The position numbers and the translations under genes are program-made. The notes beneath the pieces were generated by a model. The model was given only the letters and a program-made list of their open reading frames with translations, had not been told where the DNA came from and made no database searches. This document shows positions 1 through 9,006 of a stretch of 64,000 nt of DNA, piece after piece. The DNA is from Holophagales bacterium (GTDB lineage Bacteria; Acidobacteriota; Thermoanaerobaculia; Multivoradales; JAGPDF01). Position 1 is the stretch's first letter. Each line of letters begins with the position of its first letter. Location: contig CP064972.1 of the NCBI GenBank assembly GCA_016699405.1, positions 2,325,501 through 2,389,500 on the forward strand, in the 5' to 3' direction.

Positions 1-2
1 TC

Positions 3-530
3 CTCCTCGTCTCGCTGGGCCTGTTCGGTTGCCAGCAGCGGACGGATCGCGTCGATAGCGGAGGCGTGATGCTCTCCATCTCCGACTTCGACCAGTTGCC
101 GGTGGTCGTCGACGCCAGCTCGACGGTGTTGACCAACGCCGGGTTGGTGCAGATCGGACAGATCACCGTGCAGAACGTGGTGAAGAACGCCTCGGCAGAC
201 TCAAGCGCGCTGATGAACGTCGAGATCCAAAGCTACGAGGTTACCTTTACCCGGGCCGACAAAGGCACCCGGGTGCCGCCGCCGCTCGTCGAGTACATCT
301 TCGGCACAGCGCCGGTCAACGGCAACTTCGTCCTCGACAACGGACCCGTGATGCGGCTCGACCAGTTCAACACCTTGCCGCTCCGGGACCTCCTCGACTA
401 CGGCTACGACCGCGAGACGTCCAGTCAGGTAGTGCGTCTCACCGTCGGCATCCGCTTCTTCGGCAGGACGCTGTCCGGCAAGGCGGTGGAATCCGCACCG
501 GCGTACTTCACTATCGACGTGGTGCCCTGA
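3..530 (+). CDS. Putative lipoprotein, 5' end outside window
   Basis: The reading frame is open from base 3, well before the first in-window start codon (GTG at 66). The upstream codons read as the end of a lipoprotein signal peptide: a hydrophobic run ending in L-F-G-C, with the lipobox cysteine at 30-32. The true start therefore lies left of the window. The mature part is about 166 residues and probably lipid-anchored on the outside of a membrane. I recognise no domain. It ends directly in front of another lipoprotein gene (18 bases to that ATG), so the two are probably co-transcribed. Signal and lipobox are seen; function is unknown. Confidence 0.72.
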   Translation, partial: LLVSLGLFGCQQRTDRVDSGGVMLSISDFDQLPVVVDASSTVLTNAGLVQIGQITVQNVVKNASADSSALMNVEIQSYEVTFTRADKGTRVPPPLVEYIFGTAPVNGNFVLDNGPVMRLDQFNTLPLRDLLDYGYDRETSSQVVRLTVGIRFFGRTLSGKAVESAPAYFTIDVVP

Positions 531-548
531 GTGAGTAGGAGAGAGGCC

Positions 549-2558
549 ATGCGTACGATTTCACGCCTCGGCGCGACGCTCATCGTTCTCGCCCTCGCCG
601 CGGGCTGCAGCACCGACAAGCCGAGTACGCCCACGGCGCCACCCGCTCAGCCGGTGACCCCGGCCCCGGCGGCCACCGGCGTTACCCTCGCCATCACGGT
701 CAATCCGAGCCAGATCGAGGCCGGAAGCACCGATCCGGCGGTGGTCACGGTCACCGGTCAGCGCAACGACACGGGTGGACCGCTGCCGGAGCGCTCGAAG
801 ATCACGCTCACCACGACCCTCGGCGCCTTCGGCAGCCAGACCGGCGGGACCTCGGTCGTTCTCGAGCTCCTCTCGGGCAGCGCGCAGGCTGTGCTCTTCC
901 CCGGAACGGCGATCGGTACCGCCAGCCTGCGGGCCGAGTACGATCCGGCCGCCCAGACGACCGTCAGCGGCTTGGCCGCGGGCGTCGCCTCCGGTTCGCT
1001 GCGCATCGTCGAGGAAACGCCCTTCGTCGTCACCTCGGTCAGCCCGAATCTGGGCACGCCGGACGGCGGCGAGACGGTCCAGGTCTTCGGCGGCGGATTC
1101 GAGCAGCCGGTGCGCGTCTTCTTCGACGGCGACCTCGCGGCCGTCGTCCAGAGTGTCTCGAGCACGCGCATCACGGTGACGGCACCGCGACTGCCCGATA
1201 GCCGTCGACCGGCGACCGGTTCCGTTCGGACGGTTGCGGTCACGGTCAACAACGCCGTCGGCACGGTGCGGGCGGCGAGCGACACGCTGCCGAACGCGTA
1301 CAACTACGCCTTCAACTCCGGCATCCTGCAGCCCACCATCCTCTCCGTCACGCCGGCATCCGGCCCGAACGAGGGCGGGACCGAGGTCGTCATCACCGGC
1401 GACGGGTTCGAGAGCCCGCTGAAGGTGGAGTTCGGCAAGGGCACGGCGGCTCTCCCGTGGGTCGAGGCGCAGGTCACCTCGGTGTCGCGGACCCGGTTGG
1501 TGGTCCGTTCGCCGGCGGCGACCGGCTTCGGCCAGGGCAACCTCAACGCCCTGGTCGACATCAAGGTCACGAACCTCACCAGCGGTCGCAACGGATCCCT
1601 GGTCAACGCCTTCAAGTACGGGGTGAGCGTCATCATCACCTCGCTCGGACCGGGTCAGGGACCGTACTTCGGCGGCACGCTGGTCACCCTCAACGGGCAA
1701 GGGTTCGACGAGCCCGTTGCCGTCAGCCTGGCGAACGTGGCCCAGCAGGTCATCTCCGTCAGCGGCACGCAGATCGTCGTGCGGACGGTTCCGGTGCAGG
1801 TCACCAACTGCACCATCACCGGAGCGACCAACACGGTGCCGTCGCGCGTGACGAATATCGAGACGGGGGATTCGGCGACCGGGCCGACCTTCGCCTACAC
1901 CGTCCAGCGGCCGATCATCTTCGGGGTCAACCCGGCCGGCGGCACGCAGAACGGCGGAACGACCGTGACCATTAGCGGCTCGCAGTTCCGCAGCCCGGTC
2001 GCCGTCGAGTTCGTCAAGGGCGACGTCTGGGCCGCTGCCGTTCAGGGGCTCTCGGGTTGCGACAGCGACGGCTACTGCACGACGGTGACCGTCACCTCGC
2101 CGTCCGTCCCGAACTCGACGCTCGGCACCGAGCCCTGCGACGACAACGGCGACGGGACGCAGGGAACGCGTTATCTCCCGACCCCCTTCTCGATTCGGGT
2201 CCGCAACCTCGAAACCGGTTGTACCTCCGACTCGTTCGCCAACGGCTACACCTATCAGCCGAGCGACAACAGTTGCCGGAACGACTCGGCTCCGGCGACG
2301 GCGACGCCAGCGCCGACTCCGCCCGTCGCGAGTTTCACGCACTTCGTAGTGTCCGGGTTCACGGTCCAGTTCAACAACACCTCGACCGGGAATCCCACCA
2401 CCTACGAGTGGGACTTCACCAACGATGGGTCGATCGACTCGACCGCTCAGAGCCCGCAACACACATTCCCGGGTGTCGGAACCTACGCGACGCGTCTCCG
2501 CGTGACGAACACGGGTGGGTCGAGCGAGGTCGTCAACTCGGTCGTCCTGACCCCGTAG
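549..2558 (+). CDS. Surface lipoprotein with four IPT/TIG domains and a PKD domain
   Basis: A 669-residue exported lipoprotein. I chose ATG 549 over GTG 531 because a purine-rich ribosome site (taggagag) precedes it and the signal peptide then starts properly (MRTISRLG, hydrophobic core, lipobox LAAGC). After a Thr/Pro-rich linker comes an Ig-like region (about residues 40-155), then four IPT/TIG repeats starting near residues 160, 262, 360 and 453, each with the typical P-x-x-G-x-x-x-GG-x-x-V pattern. A PKD domain follows from about 592 to the end (WDFTNDG, GTYATRLRV). Such stacks are typical of adhesive or structural surface proteins; no catalytic motif is visible. It lies between two other lipoprotein genes on the same strand. 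Confidence 0.87.
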   Translation: MRTISRLGATLIVLALAAGCSTDKPSTPTAPPAQPVTPAPAATGVTLAITVNPSQIEAGSTDPAVVTVTGQRNDTGGPLPERSKITLTTTLGAFGSQTGGTSVVLELLSGSAQAVLFPGTAIGTASLRAEYDPAAQTTVSGLAAGVASGSLRIVEETPFVVTSVSPNLGTPDGGETVQVFGGGFEQPVRVFFDGDLAAVVQSVSSTRITVTAPRLPDSRRPATGSVRTVAVTVNNAVGTVRAASDTLPNAYNYAFNSGILQPTILSVTPASGPNEGGTEVVITGDGFESPLKVEFGKGTAALPWVEAQVTSVSRTRLVVRSPAATGFGQGNLNALVDIKVTNLTSGRNGSLVNAFKYGVSVIITSLGPGQGPYFGGTLVTLNGQGFDEPVAVSLANVAQQVISVSGTQIVVRTVPVQVTNCTITGATNTVPSRVTNIETGDSATGPTFAYTVQRPIIFGVNPAGGTQNGGTTVTISGSQFRSPVAVEFVKGDVWAAAVQGLSGCDSDGYCTTVTVTSPSVPNSTLGTEPCDDNGDGTQGTRYLPTPFSIRVRNLETGCTSDSFANGYTYQPSDNSCRNDSAPATATPAPTPPVASFTHFVVSGFTVQFNNTSTGNPTTYEWDFTNDGSIDSTAQSPQHTFPGVGTYATRLRVTNTGGSSEVVNSVVLTP

Positions 2559-2580
2559 ATCAGGACTTGGGATGAAATCG

Positions 2581-2615
2581 CGGGGTGGCCGCTTGTACGC
2601 GCGGCCACCCCGTTT
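2581..2615 (+). terminator. Hairpin terminator after the IPT/PKD gene
   Basis: Arms 2582-2592 (ggggtggccgc) and 2601-2611 (gcggccacccc) pair perfectly over 11 bp with an 8-base loop. A short gttt follows. It sits 23 bases after the stop of the IPT/PKD lipoprotein and ends 18 bases before the next ATG. The T-tract is weak, so termination may be partial. Confidence 0.72.
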
Positions 2616-2632
2616 CGTATACTCCGGTGGCC

Positions 2633-3556
2633 ATGCGAACCCGTCTCCCGATCCTCCTCTCGTTGGTTGCCCTGCTCGGCCTGTCGTGCGACAAGGGAAC
2701 TCCGGTCGCGCCCTCCGGCGCCCTCCTCAGCATCAGCGTCAGCCCCGACCGGATCACCGCGCGGGGCTCGGCCACGGTCACCGTCGTGGCCATGCGGTCG
2801 AACGGCAACCCGGTCAACCAGGGAACCGAGGTTCGGCTGACCACCAATATCGGAGCCCTGCCCGAGGTCATCGACACCGACTCGGCCGGCGTGGCGCGTG
2901 CCACCCTTCAGGGCGACGGCCGGGTCGGGACGGCCAAGATCACCGCCACCTCGGGCTCGGCCGAAGCCGTGACCGCCGAGGTCAAGGTCGGGTCGTTCCC
3001 GGTGTCGATCAGCCTGCAGGCGTCACCCTCGACGGTGGCCGAGAGCGGCGACAGCGTCGACCTGCTCGTCCTGGTGCGCGACGACCAGGGCCAGCCGCTG
3101 GCCGAGGCCCCGGTGAACTTCAGCACCCAGAAGGGGACGCTCGATTCCGGCGGCGCCTTCCTGTCGACCAACTCGCGAGGCGAGGCGCGCGACGTCCTGA
3201 CCTTGACCGCCGCCGACTTGCAGACGGTCGCCGGCGACACCTTCCAGATCAAGGCGGAGAGCGCGGGCTCCGGCGGCACGGCGATCAGCCAGAGCTTCAC
3301 CCTGAGCATCCAGCGCAAGCCGAAGGCGAGCTTCACGGTCTCGCGCAGTGGCCTGACGGTGGTGTTCACCGACACCTCGACGGGCAGCCCGACGAACTGG
3401 TTCTGGGAGTTCGGCGACGCCGGCAACAACGTGAGCCGCCAGCAGAGTCCGACCTTCACCTACCCGGCGCCGGGGACCTATCTGGTGCGTCTGACCGCGG
3501 CGAACGCGACGGGTTCGAGCGAGGCCACCCAGTTCGTGGCGGTGACCGGCAACTGA
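2633..3556 (+). CDS. Lipoprotein with invasin-like Ig domains and a PKD domain
   Basis: A 307-residue lipoprotein. ATG 2633 gives a clean signal peptide (MRTRLPILLSLVALLGLSC, lipid-modified Cys19); the longer frame upstream runs through the terminator hairpin and is not credible. Two bacterial Ig-like domains of the Big_1/invasin type follow (about 30-110 and 115-220, with VSPDRITARGSATVTV and GTEVRLTTNIGAL-type strands). A C-terminal PKD domain covers about 230-307 (FWEFGDAG, PGTYLVRLTAAN). It resembles its upstream neighbour in architecture and is probably also a surface protein. No enzyme motif is present. Confidence 0.85.
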   Translation: MRTRLPILLSLVALLGLSCDKGTPVAPSGALLSISVSPDRITARGSATVTVVAMRSNGNPVNQGTEVRLTTNIGALPEVIDTDSAGVARATLQGDGRVGTAKITATSGSAEAVTAEVKVGSFPVSISLQASPSTVAESGDSVDLLVLVRDDQGQPLAEAPVNFSTQKGTLDSGGAFLSTNSRGEARDVLTLTAADLQTVAGDTFQIKAESAGSGGTAISQSFTLSIQRKPKASFTVSRSGLTVVFTDTSTGSPTNWFWEFGDAGNNVSRQQSPTFTYPAPGTYLVRLTAANATGSSEATQFVAVTGN

Positions 3557-3572
3557 GCGGGCGCAGGGGCGC

Positions 3573-3578
3573 TATAAT
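3573..3578 (+). promoter_or_regulatory. Perfect -10 box upstream of the TPR gene
   Basis: TATAAT stands alone in GC-rich sequence 69 bases before the TTG start of the TPR gene, just past the stop of the lipoprotein gene. No good -35 is visible at 17 bases (aactga at best), so this is a candidate promoter only. Confidence 0.4.
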
Positions 3579-3646
3579 CCGCGGGTTCGTCGGCGATCTC
3601 AGCCGTTCGGCGCCGTCACCATGGCGGCGCCGCCAAGGAGCCCGGT

Positions 3647-5293
3647 TTGCCTGAGCCCGTGTCAGAAGACGGTCGCCTGGAAGCACTCAGGCTGAGATGG
3701 GAGCGCGATCCGGGATCGCGCATCTTCCTCCAACTCGCCGAAGAGTACCGGCGGCACGGCAAGCTCTCCGAGGCGGTGCGGACGCTCGAGAAAGGCCTGG
3801 CCACGCAGCCGGGCTACCTCTCGGCGCGCGTCGCCCTCGGCCGCTGCCGGCTCGAGCTCGGCGACGCTCCCGGTGCCTGCACGGTGCTCGAGACCGTGCT
3901 GGCCGCCGATCCGACCCAACTGGTGGCGAACAAGCTCCTGATCGAGGCCTACGTTCGGACGGCACGTCCGGACAAGGCACGCGACCGCCTGGACCTCTAC
4001 CTCCTGCTCAACGAGAGCGACCCGGAGATCGGCGACCTCGAGCGTCGTGTGCTCGCGCTCGAGAAGACGCCACCGCCCCAGGACGCTCTCGGCGCGGCGG
4101 GCCGGGAAGCCGGCGCGGGAGCGCCCGCCCCGGTGGCGGGGAAGGAGACGAAGGCCCCGGACGCGGCGCAGGAAGTCCGTCCCACGATGCCGGTGCCTCG
4201 CGCTGCCGGCGAGGCGGCGCGAAGCACGCCCGCCGCTCCGCTCGCGCTGCCGACCCCGACGCTCGGTGCGCTCGACCTCGCCGCCGTGCCGTTGCCGGCG
4301 CGTGCGCGTCGCATCGGCTCGCGCGGCGCGAGCGAGCTTCCCAACCCGTTCCCGATGCTCCCTCGGTCGGGGGACCGAATCCGGCTCGTGCGATCGCTCG
4401 CTGCCGAAGGGATCTTCCGGCAGACGATCGGCATGGCGCAGGCCGTCGAATCCGCCGAGCGCCTCGACCCGATGCCACGGCTCCAGCACTGGACGGACGA
4501 GGCGTGGCCGCACGCTCCCGTGGAGGAGCCGCAGGCGCTATTCGCAGAGCCCCTGAGCGAGCGCTCCGAACGTCCCGTCGAGCCCGCTGTCGGCGCGGCG
4601 GATTTCTACGCCCAGCCGGCCGCTGCGACCGAGACCCCGGCCGAAGAGACCGCTGTCGAGCCGCCTGCCGATCGCACGCCGCTCGCGCGAGCCGAGCCCG
4701 AATCCCCGCAGATCGAAGACCCAGCTCCGGTCGCGGAGCCCTCGGTCGTGGCGACGGGCGCGCCGCCGCCCAGCCCGTGGTGGAAGATCCCGGCGCCTCC
4801 CGTGGAGACGCAGGAGCCTCCGGTGGAGGCCGAGCCCCCGCTTCCGCCGGAGAACGCCGACGTCGAGGGGGCGACCGAGGATGTCGCGCCGGCCGCCTTC
4901 GCGTTCGAAGCTCCCGAGGCGCCGATCGCGGCGTCGTCCAGCGAGCCCGTGGGCCAGCGGCTCGAAGCGGTTGAGCCGGTCGACCCGGCGCCCGTGCCGC
5001 CGCGGGGTGGGCGATCGATCTCCTCGGCGGACGCCACGGCGACGCTCGCCGAGCTCTATCTCCAGCAGGGCCACATCGACGAGGCGGAGAAGTCGTTCCG
5101 CTCGGTGCTCGCACGCGATCCCGGGAACCTGCAGGCCGCCGCGGGACTCGACGAGGTCAGCCGGCGCCGACGCCAGATCGGTGCCCGCACCGCCGCACAG
5201 CCGGTGCCGCTGGGTTTGACAGCTCGGAAGATCCGCGCTCTCCAGGGCTACCTCGAGCGCATCCGGGAGGGAGCGAGACGGCATGTTTCTTGA
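3647..5293 (+). CDS. TPR-repeat protein with long Pro/Ala-rich linker
   Basis: A 548-residue protein starting at TTG 3647, supported by an aaggag ribosome site six bases upstream. Residues about 20-130 form TPR-like helix pairs (IFLQLAEEYRRHGKLSEAVRTLEKGL and following). About 140-450 is low-complexity, rich in Pro, Ala and Glu. A second TPR unit lies near 465-500 (TLAELYLQQGHIDEAEKSFRSVLARDPGN). No signal peptide or membrane segment is visible, so it is probably cytoplasmic. Its stop overlaps the start of the roadblock gene by 11 bases, so the two are translationally coupled and may act together as a scaffold for a small GTPase or another complex; that role is inference. Confidence 0.87.
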   Translation: MPEPVSEDGRLEALRLRWERDPGSRIFLQLAEEYRRHGKLSEAVRTLEKGLATQPGYLSARVALGRCRLELGDAPGACTVLETVLAADPTQLVANKLLIEAYVRTARPDKARDRLDLYLLLNESDPEIGDLERRVLALEKTPPPQDALGAAGREAGAGAPAPVAGKETKAPDAAQEVRPTMPVPRAAGEAARSTPAAPLALPTPTLGALDLAAVPLPARARRIGSRGASELPNPFPMLPRSGDRIRLVRSLAAEGIFRQTIGMAQAVESAERLDPMPRLQHWTDEAWPHAPVEEPQALFAEPLSERSERPVEPAVGAADFYAQPAAATETPAEETAVEPPADRTPLARAEPESPQIEDPAPVAEPSVVATGAPPPSPWWKIPAPPVETQEPPVEAEPPLPPENADVEGATEDVAPAAFAFEAPEAPIAASSSEPVGQRLEAVEPVDPAPVPPRGGRSISSADATATLAELYLQQGHIDEAEKSFRSVLARDPGNLQAAAGLDEVSRRRRQIGARTAAQPVPLGLTARKIRALQGYLERIREGARRHVS

Positions 5294-5639
5294 GCGACTG
5301 AGTGCCATTCAGGGGCGGATCGACGGTGCGATCGCCCTGTCGCTGGTCGATCGGGACGGCATCCCCGTCGAGTCGGTCAATTCGTCGCCCGACCTCGACC
5401 TGGAGGTCCTGGCCGCGGAGATGCTCGCTCAGGTGCGGCTCGTCTCGGACCACAACCGGGAGCTCGCGGTCGGCGACGTCGAGCAGTTCTCGGTGACCAC
5501 CGACAAGATCTGCATCCTGGTGAGCTCGGTGGCCAAGGAGTACTACCTGCTGGCGGTGCTCACGCCCGATGGCAACTACGGCCGAGCGCGATTCGAGCTC
5601 AAGCGCGCCCGACTGCAGTTCGAGACCGACCTCATCTGA
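5283..5639 (+). CDS. Roadblock/LC7-domain protein
   Basis: A 118-residue protein that is a single roadblock/LC7 domain: N-terminal helix, I-D-G-A-I-A-L-S-L-V-D strand, then D-G-I-P-V-E-S and the closing strands. Members such as MglB bind and regulate Ras-like GTPases or act as dimeric scaffolds. The ATG lies inside the end of the TPR gene, a strong sign of a joint function. No Ras-like GTPase gene is visible nearby. The fold assignment is good; the partner is unknown. Confidence 0.83.
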   Translation: MFLERLSAIQGRIDGAIALSLVDRDGIPVESVNSSPDLDLEVLAAEMLAQVRLVSDHNRELAVGDVEQFSVTTDKICILVSSVAKEYYLLAVLTPDGNYGRARFELKRARLQFETDLI

Positions 5640-5730
5640 CACCGTCCGGCGTCCTGGACGCCGGCTCGGTCCGCTGCGCGCACGCAGTGGCATCGCAGGG
5701 CGGAGCCGCCCTGGAGGGGGAGCGACACAC

Positions 5731-6201
5731 GTGTTGACCTTCGACCAGATCAAGGAGCTCGTCGAGCTCGTCGCCGCGCGGAATCTGCAGGAGCTCGAAG
5801 TCGAGCGGTCGGGATTCCGGCTGCGCATCGGCGGACATGCCGCGCCGGTGACGATCGCCCCGGGAGCGTTCGTCGCCGCGCCGGCGCCATTGCCTGGCGC
5901 CGCATCCGCTCCGTCCCCTGTCGCCCCGGCGGCTGCGCCGCCGACCCCCGCCGGCCCCGCCCCTCACGTCGTCAATTCGCCGATCGTCGGGACCTTCTAT
6001 GCGGCGCCGAGTCCCGACGCCGATCCGTTCGTCCGTGTCGGCGACCGGGTGCGCAAGGGCCAGGTGCTCTGCATCGTCGAGGCGATGAAACTGATGAACG
6101 AGATCGAGTCGGACGTCGACGGCGAAGTGGTCGAGATCCACCCGAAGAACGGCCAGCCGGTGGAGTTCGGCGAGCCGCTCTTTGCCGTGCGCGTCGGCTG
6201 A
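5731..6201 (+). CDS. accB: Biotin carboxyl carrier protein of acetyl-CoA carboxylase
   Basis: AccB carries the biotin that shuttles CO2 between biotin carboxylase and carboxyltransferase in the first step of fatty acid synthesis. The 156-residue protein starts at GTG 5731 behind a ggaggggg site. The N-terminal helix region (LTFDQIKELVELVAARNLQELEVE) is typical of AccB; a Pro/Ala-rich linker follows, and the C-terminal biotinyl domain holds the EAMKLMNE motif with the modified lysine. Length and order match the family. accC follows after 17 bases, forming an accBC operon. The carboxyltransferase genes are not in the window. Confidence 0.95.
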   Translation: MLTFDQIKELVELVAARNLQELEVERSGFRLRIGGHAAPVTIAPGAFVAAPAPLPGAASAPSPVAPAAAPPTPAGPAPHVVNSPIVGTFYAAPSPDADPFVRVGDRVRKGQVLCIVEAMKLMNEIESDVDGEVVEIHPKNGQPVEFGEPLFAVRVG

Positions 6202-6218
6202 GAACGGACCCGGAGCCG

Positions 6219-7601
6219 ATGTTCCGCAAGGTCCTCATCGCCAACCGCGGCGAGATCGCTCTCCGCATCATCCACGCCTGCCGCGAGCTCGGCATCGCCA
6301 CGGTGGCCGTCTACAGCACCGCCGATCGCGACTCGCTGCACGTCACCTACGCCGACGAGGACGTCTGCATCGGGCCCCCGCCGTCGTCGGCGAGCTATCT
6401 CAACATCTCGGCGATCATCTCGGCCGCGGAGATCACCGGTGCCGACGCGATCCATCCTGGATACGGCTTCCTCGCCGAGAACGCGCACTTCGCCGAGGTG
6501 CTCCAGGAGTGCCGCCTGGCCTGGATCGGTCCGCGGCCCGAGACGATCCGGCTGATGGGCGACAAGGCACGCGCCCGCCAGACGGCGAAGGCTTGCGGTG
6601 TCCCCGTCCTGCCCGGCAGCGGCGAGGCGCTGCAGGACGCCGAGGAGGCGCGCCGTCTCGCCGCGGGCGTCGGTTTCCCGGTGATCCTCAAGGCCGCGGC
6701 CGGTGGCGGTGGGCGCGGCATGCGCATCGTCCATCAGGAGAAGGACCTCGAGAGCCAGTTCGTCACTGCCAGCAACGAAGCGGCGAAGGCGTTCGGCGAC
6801 GGATCGATCTATCTCGAGAAGTACCTCGTCGCGCCGCGCCACATCGAGTTCCAGGTCTTCGGCGACCGCCATGGCCGGGTGATCCATCTCGGCGAGCGCG
6901 AGTGCTCGATCCAGCGCCGGCACCAGAAGCTGATCGAGGAGTCTCCCTCTCCGGCGCTGACCCCGGCGCTGCGCGAGGAGATGGGCGCGGCGGCGATCCG
7001 GCTCTGCGAGGAGGTCGGCTACGAGAACGCCGGAACCATCGAGTTCCTGCTGGATGCCGACGGCAGCTTCTATTTCATGGAGATGAACACCCGGATCCAG
7101 GTCGAGCACCCGGTCACCGAAATGGTCACCGGCGTCGATCTGGTGAAGCTCCAGCTCGAAGTCGCGGCCGGCGAACGGATGCACGTGGCGAGCGGACTCA
7201 AGCCGCGCGGCCACGCCATCGAGTGCCGGATCAACGCCGAGGACCCGGACACCTTCGCCCCCAGCCCGGGCAGGCTCACGACGCTTCACCTGCCCGGCGG
7301 TCCTGGCGTGCGGGTCGACACGCACGCCTACGAGGACTACCTGATCCCGCCGAACTACGACAGCCTGGTCGCCAAGCTGATCGTCCACGGGCGTGACCGG
7401 CGCGAGGCGATCGCCCGGATGGCGCGCTCGCTCGACTTCATGGTGGTCGAAGGGATCAAGACCTCGATTCCGCTGCATCGCCGGATCCTGCGGGACCCGG
7501 TCTTCGGCGACGGTGCGCTGTCGACGCGCTTCCTCGAGCAGATGCTGGAGCGCGAGGAGACGGCGCGGCGCGCTCATCTCCCCGAGTCGCGGTCGCTTTG
7601 A
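6219..7601 (+). CDS. accC: Biotin carboxylase subunit of acetyl-CoA carboxylase
   Basis: AccC uses ATP and bicarbonate to carboxylate biotin on AccB. The 460-residue protein has the usual length: N-terminal biotin carboxylase domain (MFRKVLIANRGEIALRIIHA), ATP-grasp domain with the glycine-rich loop (GGGGRGM) and the EMNTRIQVEHPVTE signature, then the C-terminal carboxylase domain. ATG 6219 sits close behind accB, so the two are one operon. Confidence 0.96.
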   Translation: MFRKVLIANRGEIALRIIHACRELGIATVAVYSTADRDSLHVTYADEDVCIGPPPSSASYLNISAIISAAEITGADAIHPGYGFLAENAHFAEVLQECRLAWIGPRPETIRLMGDKARARQTAKACGVPVLPGSGEALQDAEEARRLAAGVGFPVILKAAAGGGGRGMRIVHQEKDLESQFVTASNEAAKAFGDGSIYLEKYLVAPRHIEFQVFGDRHGRVIHLGERECSIQRRHQKLIEESPSPALTPALREEMGAAAIRLCEEVGYENAGTIEFLLDADGSFYFMEMNTRIQVEHPVTEMVTGVDLVKLQLEVAAGERMHVASGLKPRGHAIECRINAEDPDTFAPSPGRLTTLHLPGGPGVRVDTHAYEDYLIPPNYDSLVAKLIVHGRDRREAIARMARSLDFMVVEGIKTSIPLHRRILRDPVFGDGALSTRFLEQMLEREETARRAHLPESRSL

Positions 7602-7665
7602 GGCCGCTCGCCCGGCTAGACTCGCGCGGGCGGACCGGGATGGCCAGCGAGTGCATGGATCGCCG

Positions 7666-8184
7666 ATGCGCGTCTATCTGACCGGCTTCATGGGATCGGG
7701 CAAGACCTCGGTCGGCGAGAGTCTGGCGCGGAACCTCGGGATGCCCTTCGTCGACCTCGACCGCGCGATCGAGATCGCCGCCGGCGCCACGGTGCGCGAG
7801 ATCTTCGAGCGACAGGGCGAGACCGAGTTCCGCCGCATGGAACGCGAAGCGCTCGCCGGCACGCTCGCTCTGGAAGATGCCGTGATCGCCACCGGCGGGG
7901 GAACGCTCACCTTCGCCGAGAACGCCGAGCTGGTGGCCGGGGCCGGGCTCTCGGTCTGGTTGAACGTGCCGTTCGCGGTGATCGTCTCGCGTCTCGGTGT
8001 CGACGGCAGGCCGGACCGCCCGCTCTTCCGCGACGAGACGCAGGCCTTCGCCCTCTACCGCGAACGCCTGGCGGCCTACCAGCGGGCCGATATCCGCCTC
8101 GACATCGGGGCGGACGAGCAGGTCGACGAGGTGGCGGCGCGACTCGCGCTGCGCCTGGGAAAGAGCCTGTCGTGCGCTACCTGA
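7666..8184 (+). CDS. aroK: Shikimate kinase
   Basis: Phosphorylates shikimate with ATP in aromatic amino acid synthesis. The 172-residue protein begins MRVYLTGFMGSGKTSVGE, with a Walker A P-loop (GFMGSGKTS). The D-L-D-R-x-I-E motif binds metal and shikimate, E-x-E-F-R-x-x-E is conserved, and the ATGGG motif is the shikimate-binding glycine loop. ATG 7666 was chosen because it places the P-loop at the normal distance from the N-terminus; the longer open frame overlaps accC. The end overlaps the next gene by 13 bases. Confidence 0.93.
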   Translation: MRVYLTGFMGSGKTSVGESLARNLGMPFVDLDRAIEIAAGATVREIFERQGETEFRRMEREALAGTLALEDAVIATGGGTLTFAENAELVAGAGLSVWLNVPFAVIVSRLGVDGRPDRPLFRDETQAFALYRERLAAYQRADIRLDIGADEQVDEVAARLALRLGKSLSCAT

Positions 8185-8918
8185 TCCTCTCGGACATGCA
8201 CGGCAACAGCGACGCCCTCGCGGCGGTGCTGCGCCGTGTGCGAAGGAAGCGCTTCGATGCGGCGCTCGTGCTCGGCGATCTCGTCGGCTACGGCGCGGCA
8301 CCCAACCAGGTGGTGGATGCCCTGCGTCGGCTGCCGTGGCCGGCCTATTTCGTGCGCGGCAACCACGACAAGGTGGTGGCCGGCCTCGAAGACGGAGCGA
8401 ATTTCAACACCGCGGCGCTCGCCGCGGCGCGCTGGACCGCCGAACACCTGACGCCGTCGAATCTGCGCTTCGTGCGCGAGCTGCCGCGAGGCCCCAGGTT
8501 GACCGACGACGGTGTCGCCTTCTGCCACGGCTCGCCGCTCGACGAGGACCACTACGTCTTCTCGGCGCTCGATGCGCTCGAGATCTTCGTCCACTTCCCG
8601 GGTCCGCAGGTCGTCTTCTTCGGTCACACCCACCTGCCCTCGCAGCTGGTCCAGTCGCCGATCGACCTGCGGGCGACCCTGTTGCGCGGACCCTCGGGCA
8701 TGGTGACGATCGAGCCGGGGCATCGCTACCTGTTCAACCCGGGAGCCGTCGGGCAGCCGCGCGATCGCGATCCGCGGGCCTCCTACATGACCTACGACAG
8801 CGTCGCGCGCGTGGTGCGTTGGCAGCGGATCGACTACGCCGTGGAGCGAGCCCAGGAGCGGATCCTCCGCGCCCGGTTGCCGCGCAACCTCGCCGAGCGC
8901 CTCGCCGTGGGCGTGTGA
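8172..8918 (+). CDS. Metallophosphoesterase, YfcE/MJ0936-like
   Basis: A 248-residue calcineurin-like phosphoesterase starting at GTG 8172 inside the end of aroK. Metal-binding motifs are in order: DMHGN (D-x-H), GDLVGYG (GD), RGNHD (GNHD), CHGSP and GHTHLP (GHTH). Single-domain members hydrolyse phosphodiesters or nucleotides, but the substrate cannot be read from sequence. The signature GAVGQPRD near the end is typical of the YfcE/MJ0936 group. Probably cytoplasmic and co-transcribed with aroK. Confidence 0.9.
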   Translation: MRYLILSDMHGNSDALAAVLRRVRRKRFDAALVLGDLVGYGAAPNQVVDALRRLPWPAYFVRGNHDKVVAGLEDGANFNTAALAAARWTAEHLTPSNLRFVRELPRGPRLTDDGVAFCHGSPLDEDHYVFSALDALEIFVHFPGPQVVFFGHTHLPSQLVQSPIDLRATLLRGPSGMVTIEPGHRYLFNPGAVGQPRDRDPRASYMTYDSVARVVRWQRIDYAVERAQERILRARLPRNLAERLAVGV

Positions 8919-8963
8919 GCCGGGCCGGCTCCCTTCGCGACGTGAGATCGGGGAAGTCGTGGC

Positions 8964-8993
8964 GCCGGGCGGCTCCGACGGAGCACGCCCGGC
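8964..8993. terminator. Hairpin between convergent genes
   Basis: Arms gccgggcg (8964-8971) and cgcccggc (8986-8993) enclose a second stem gctcc/ggagc with a GAC loop; one A is bulged. The 13-bp hairpin lies between the converging phosphoesterase and ccmF genes and could end transcription from either side. No T-tract is present. Confidence 0.5.
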
Positions 8994-9006
8994 ACCGAGC
9001 GTCGCC

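Noticed and set aside
561..2462. 633-codon minus-strand frame opposite the IPT/PKD gene
   Set aside because: Arg-rich shadow of a gene with clear lipobox and IPT domains.
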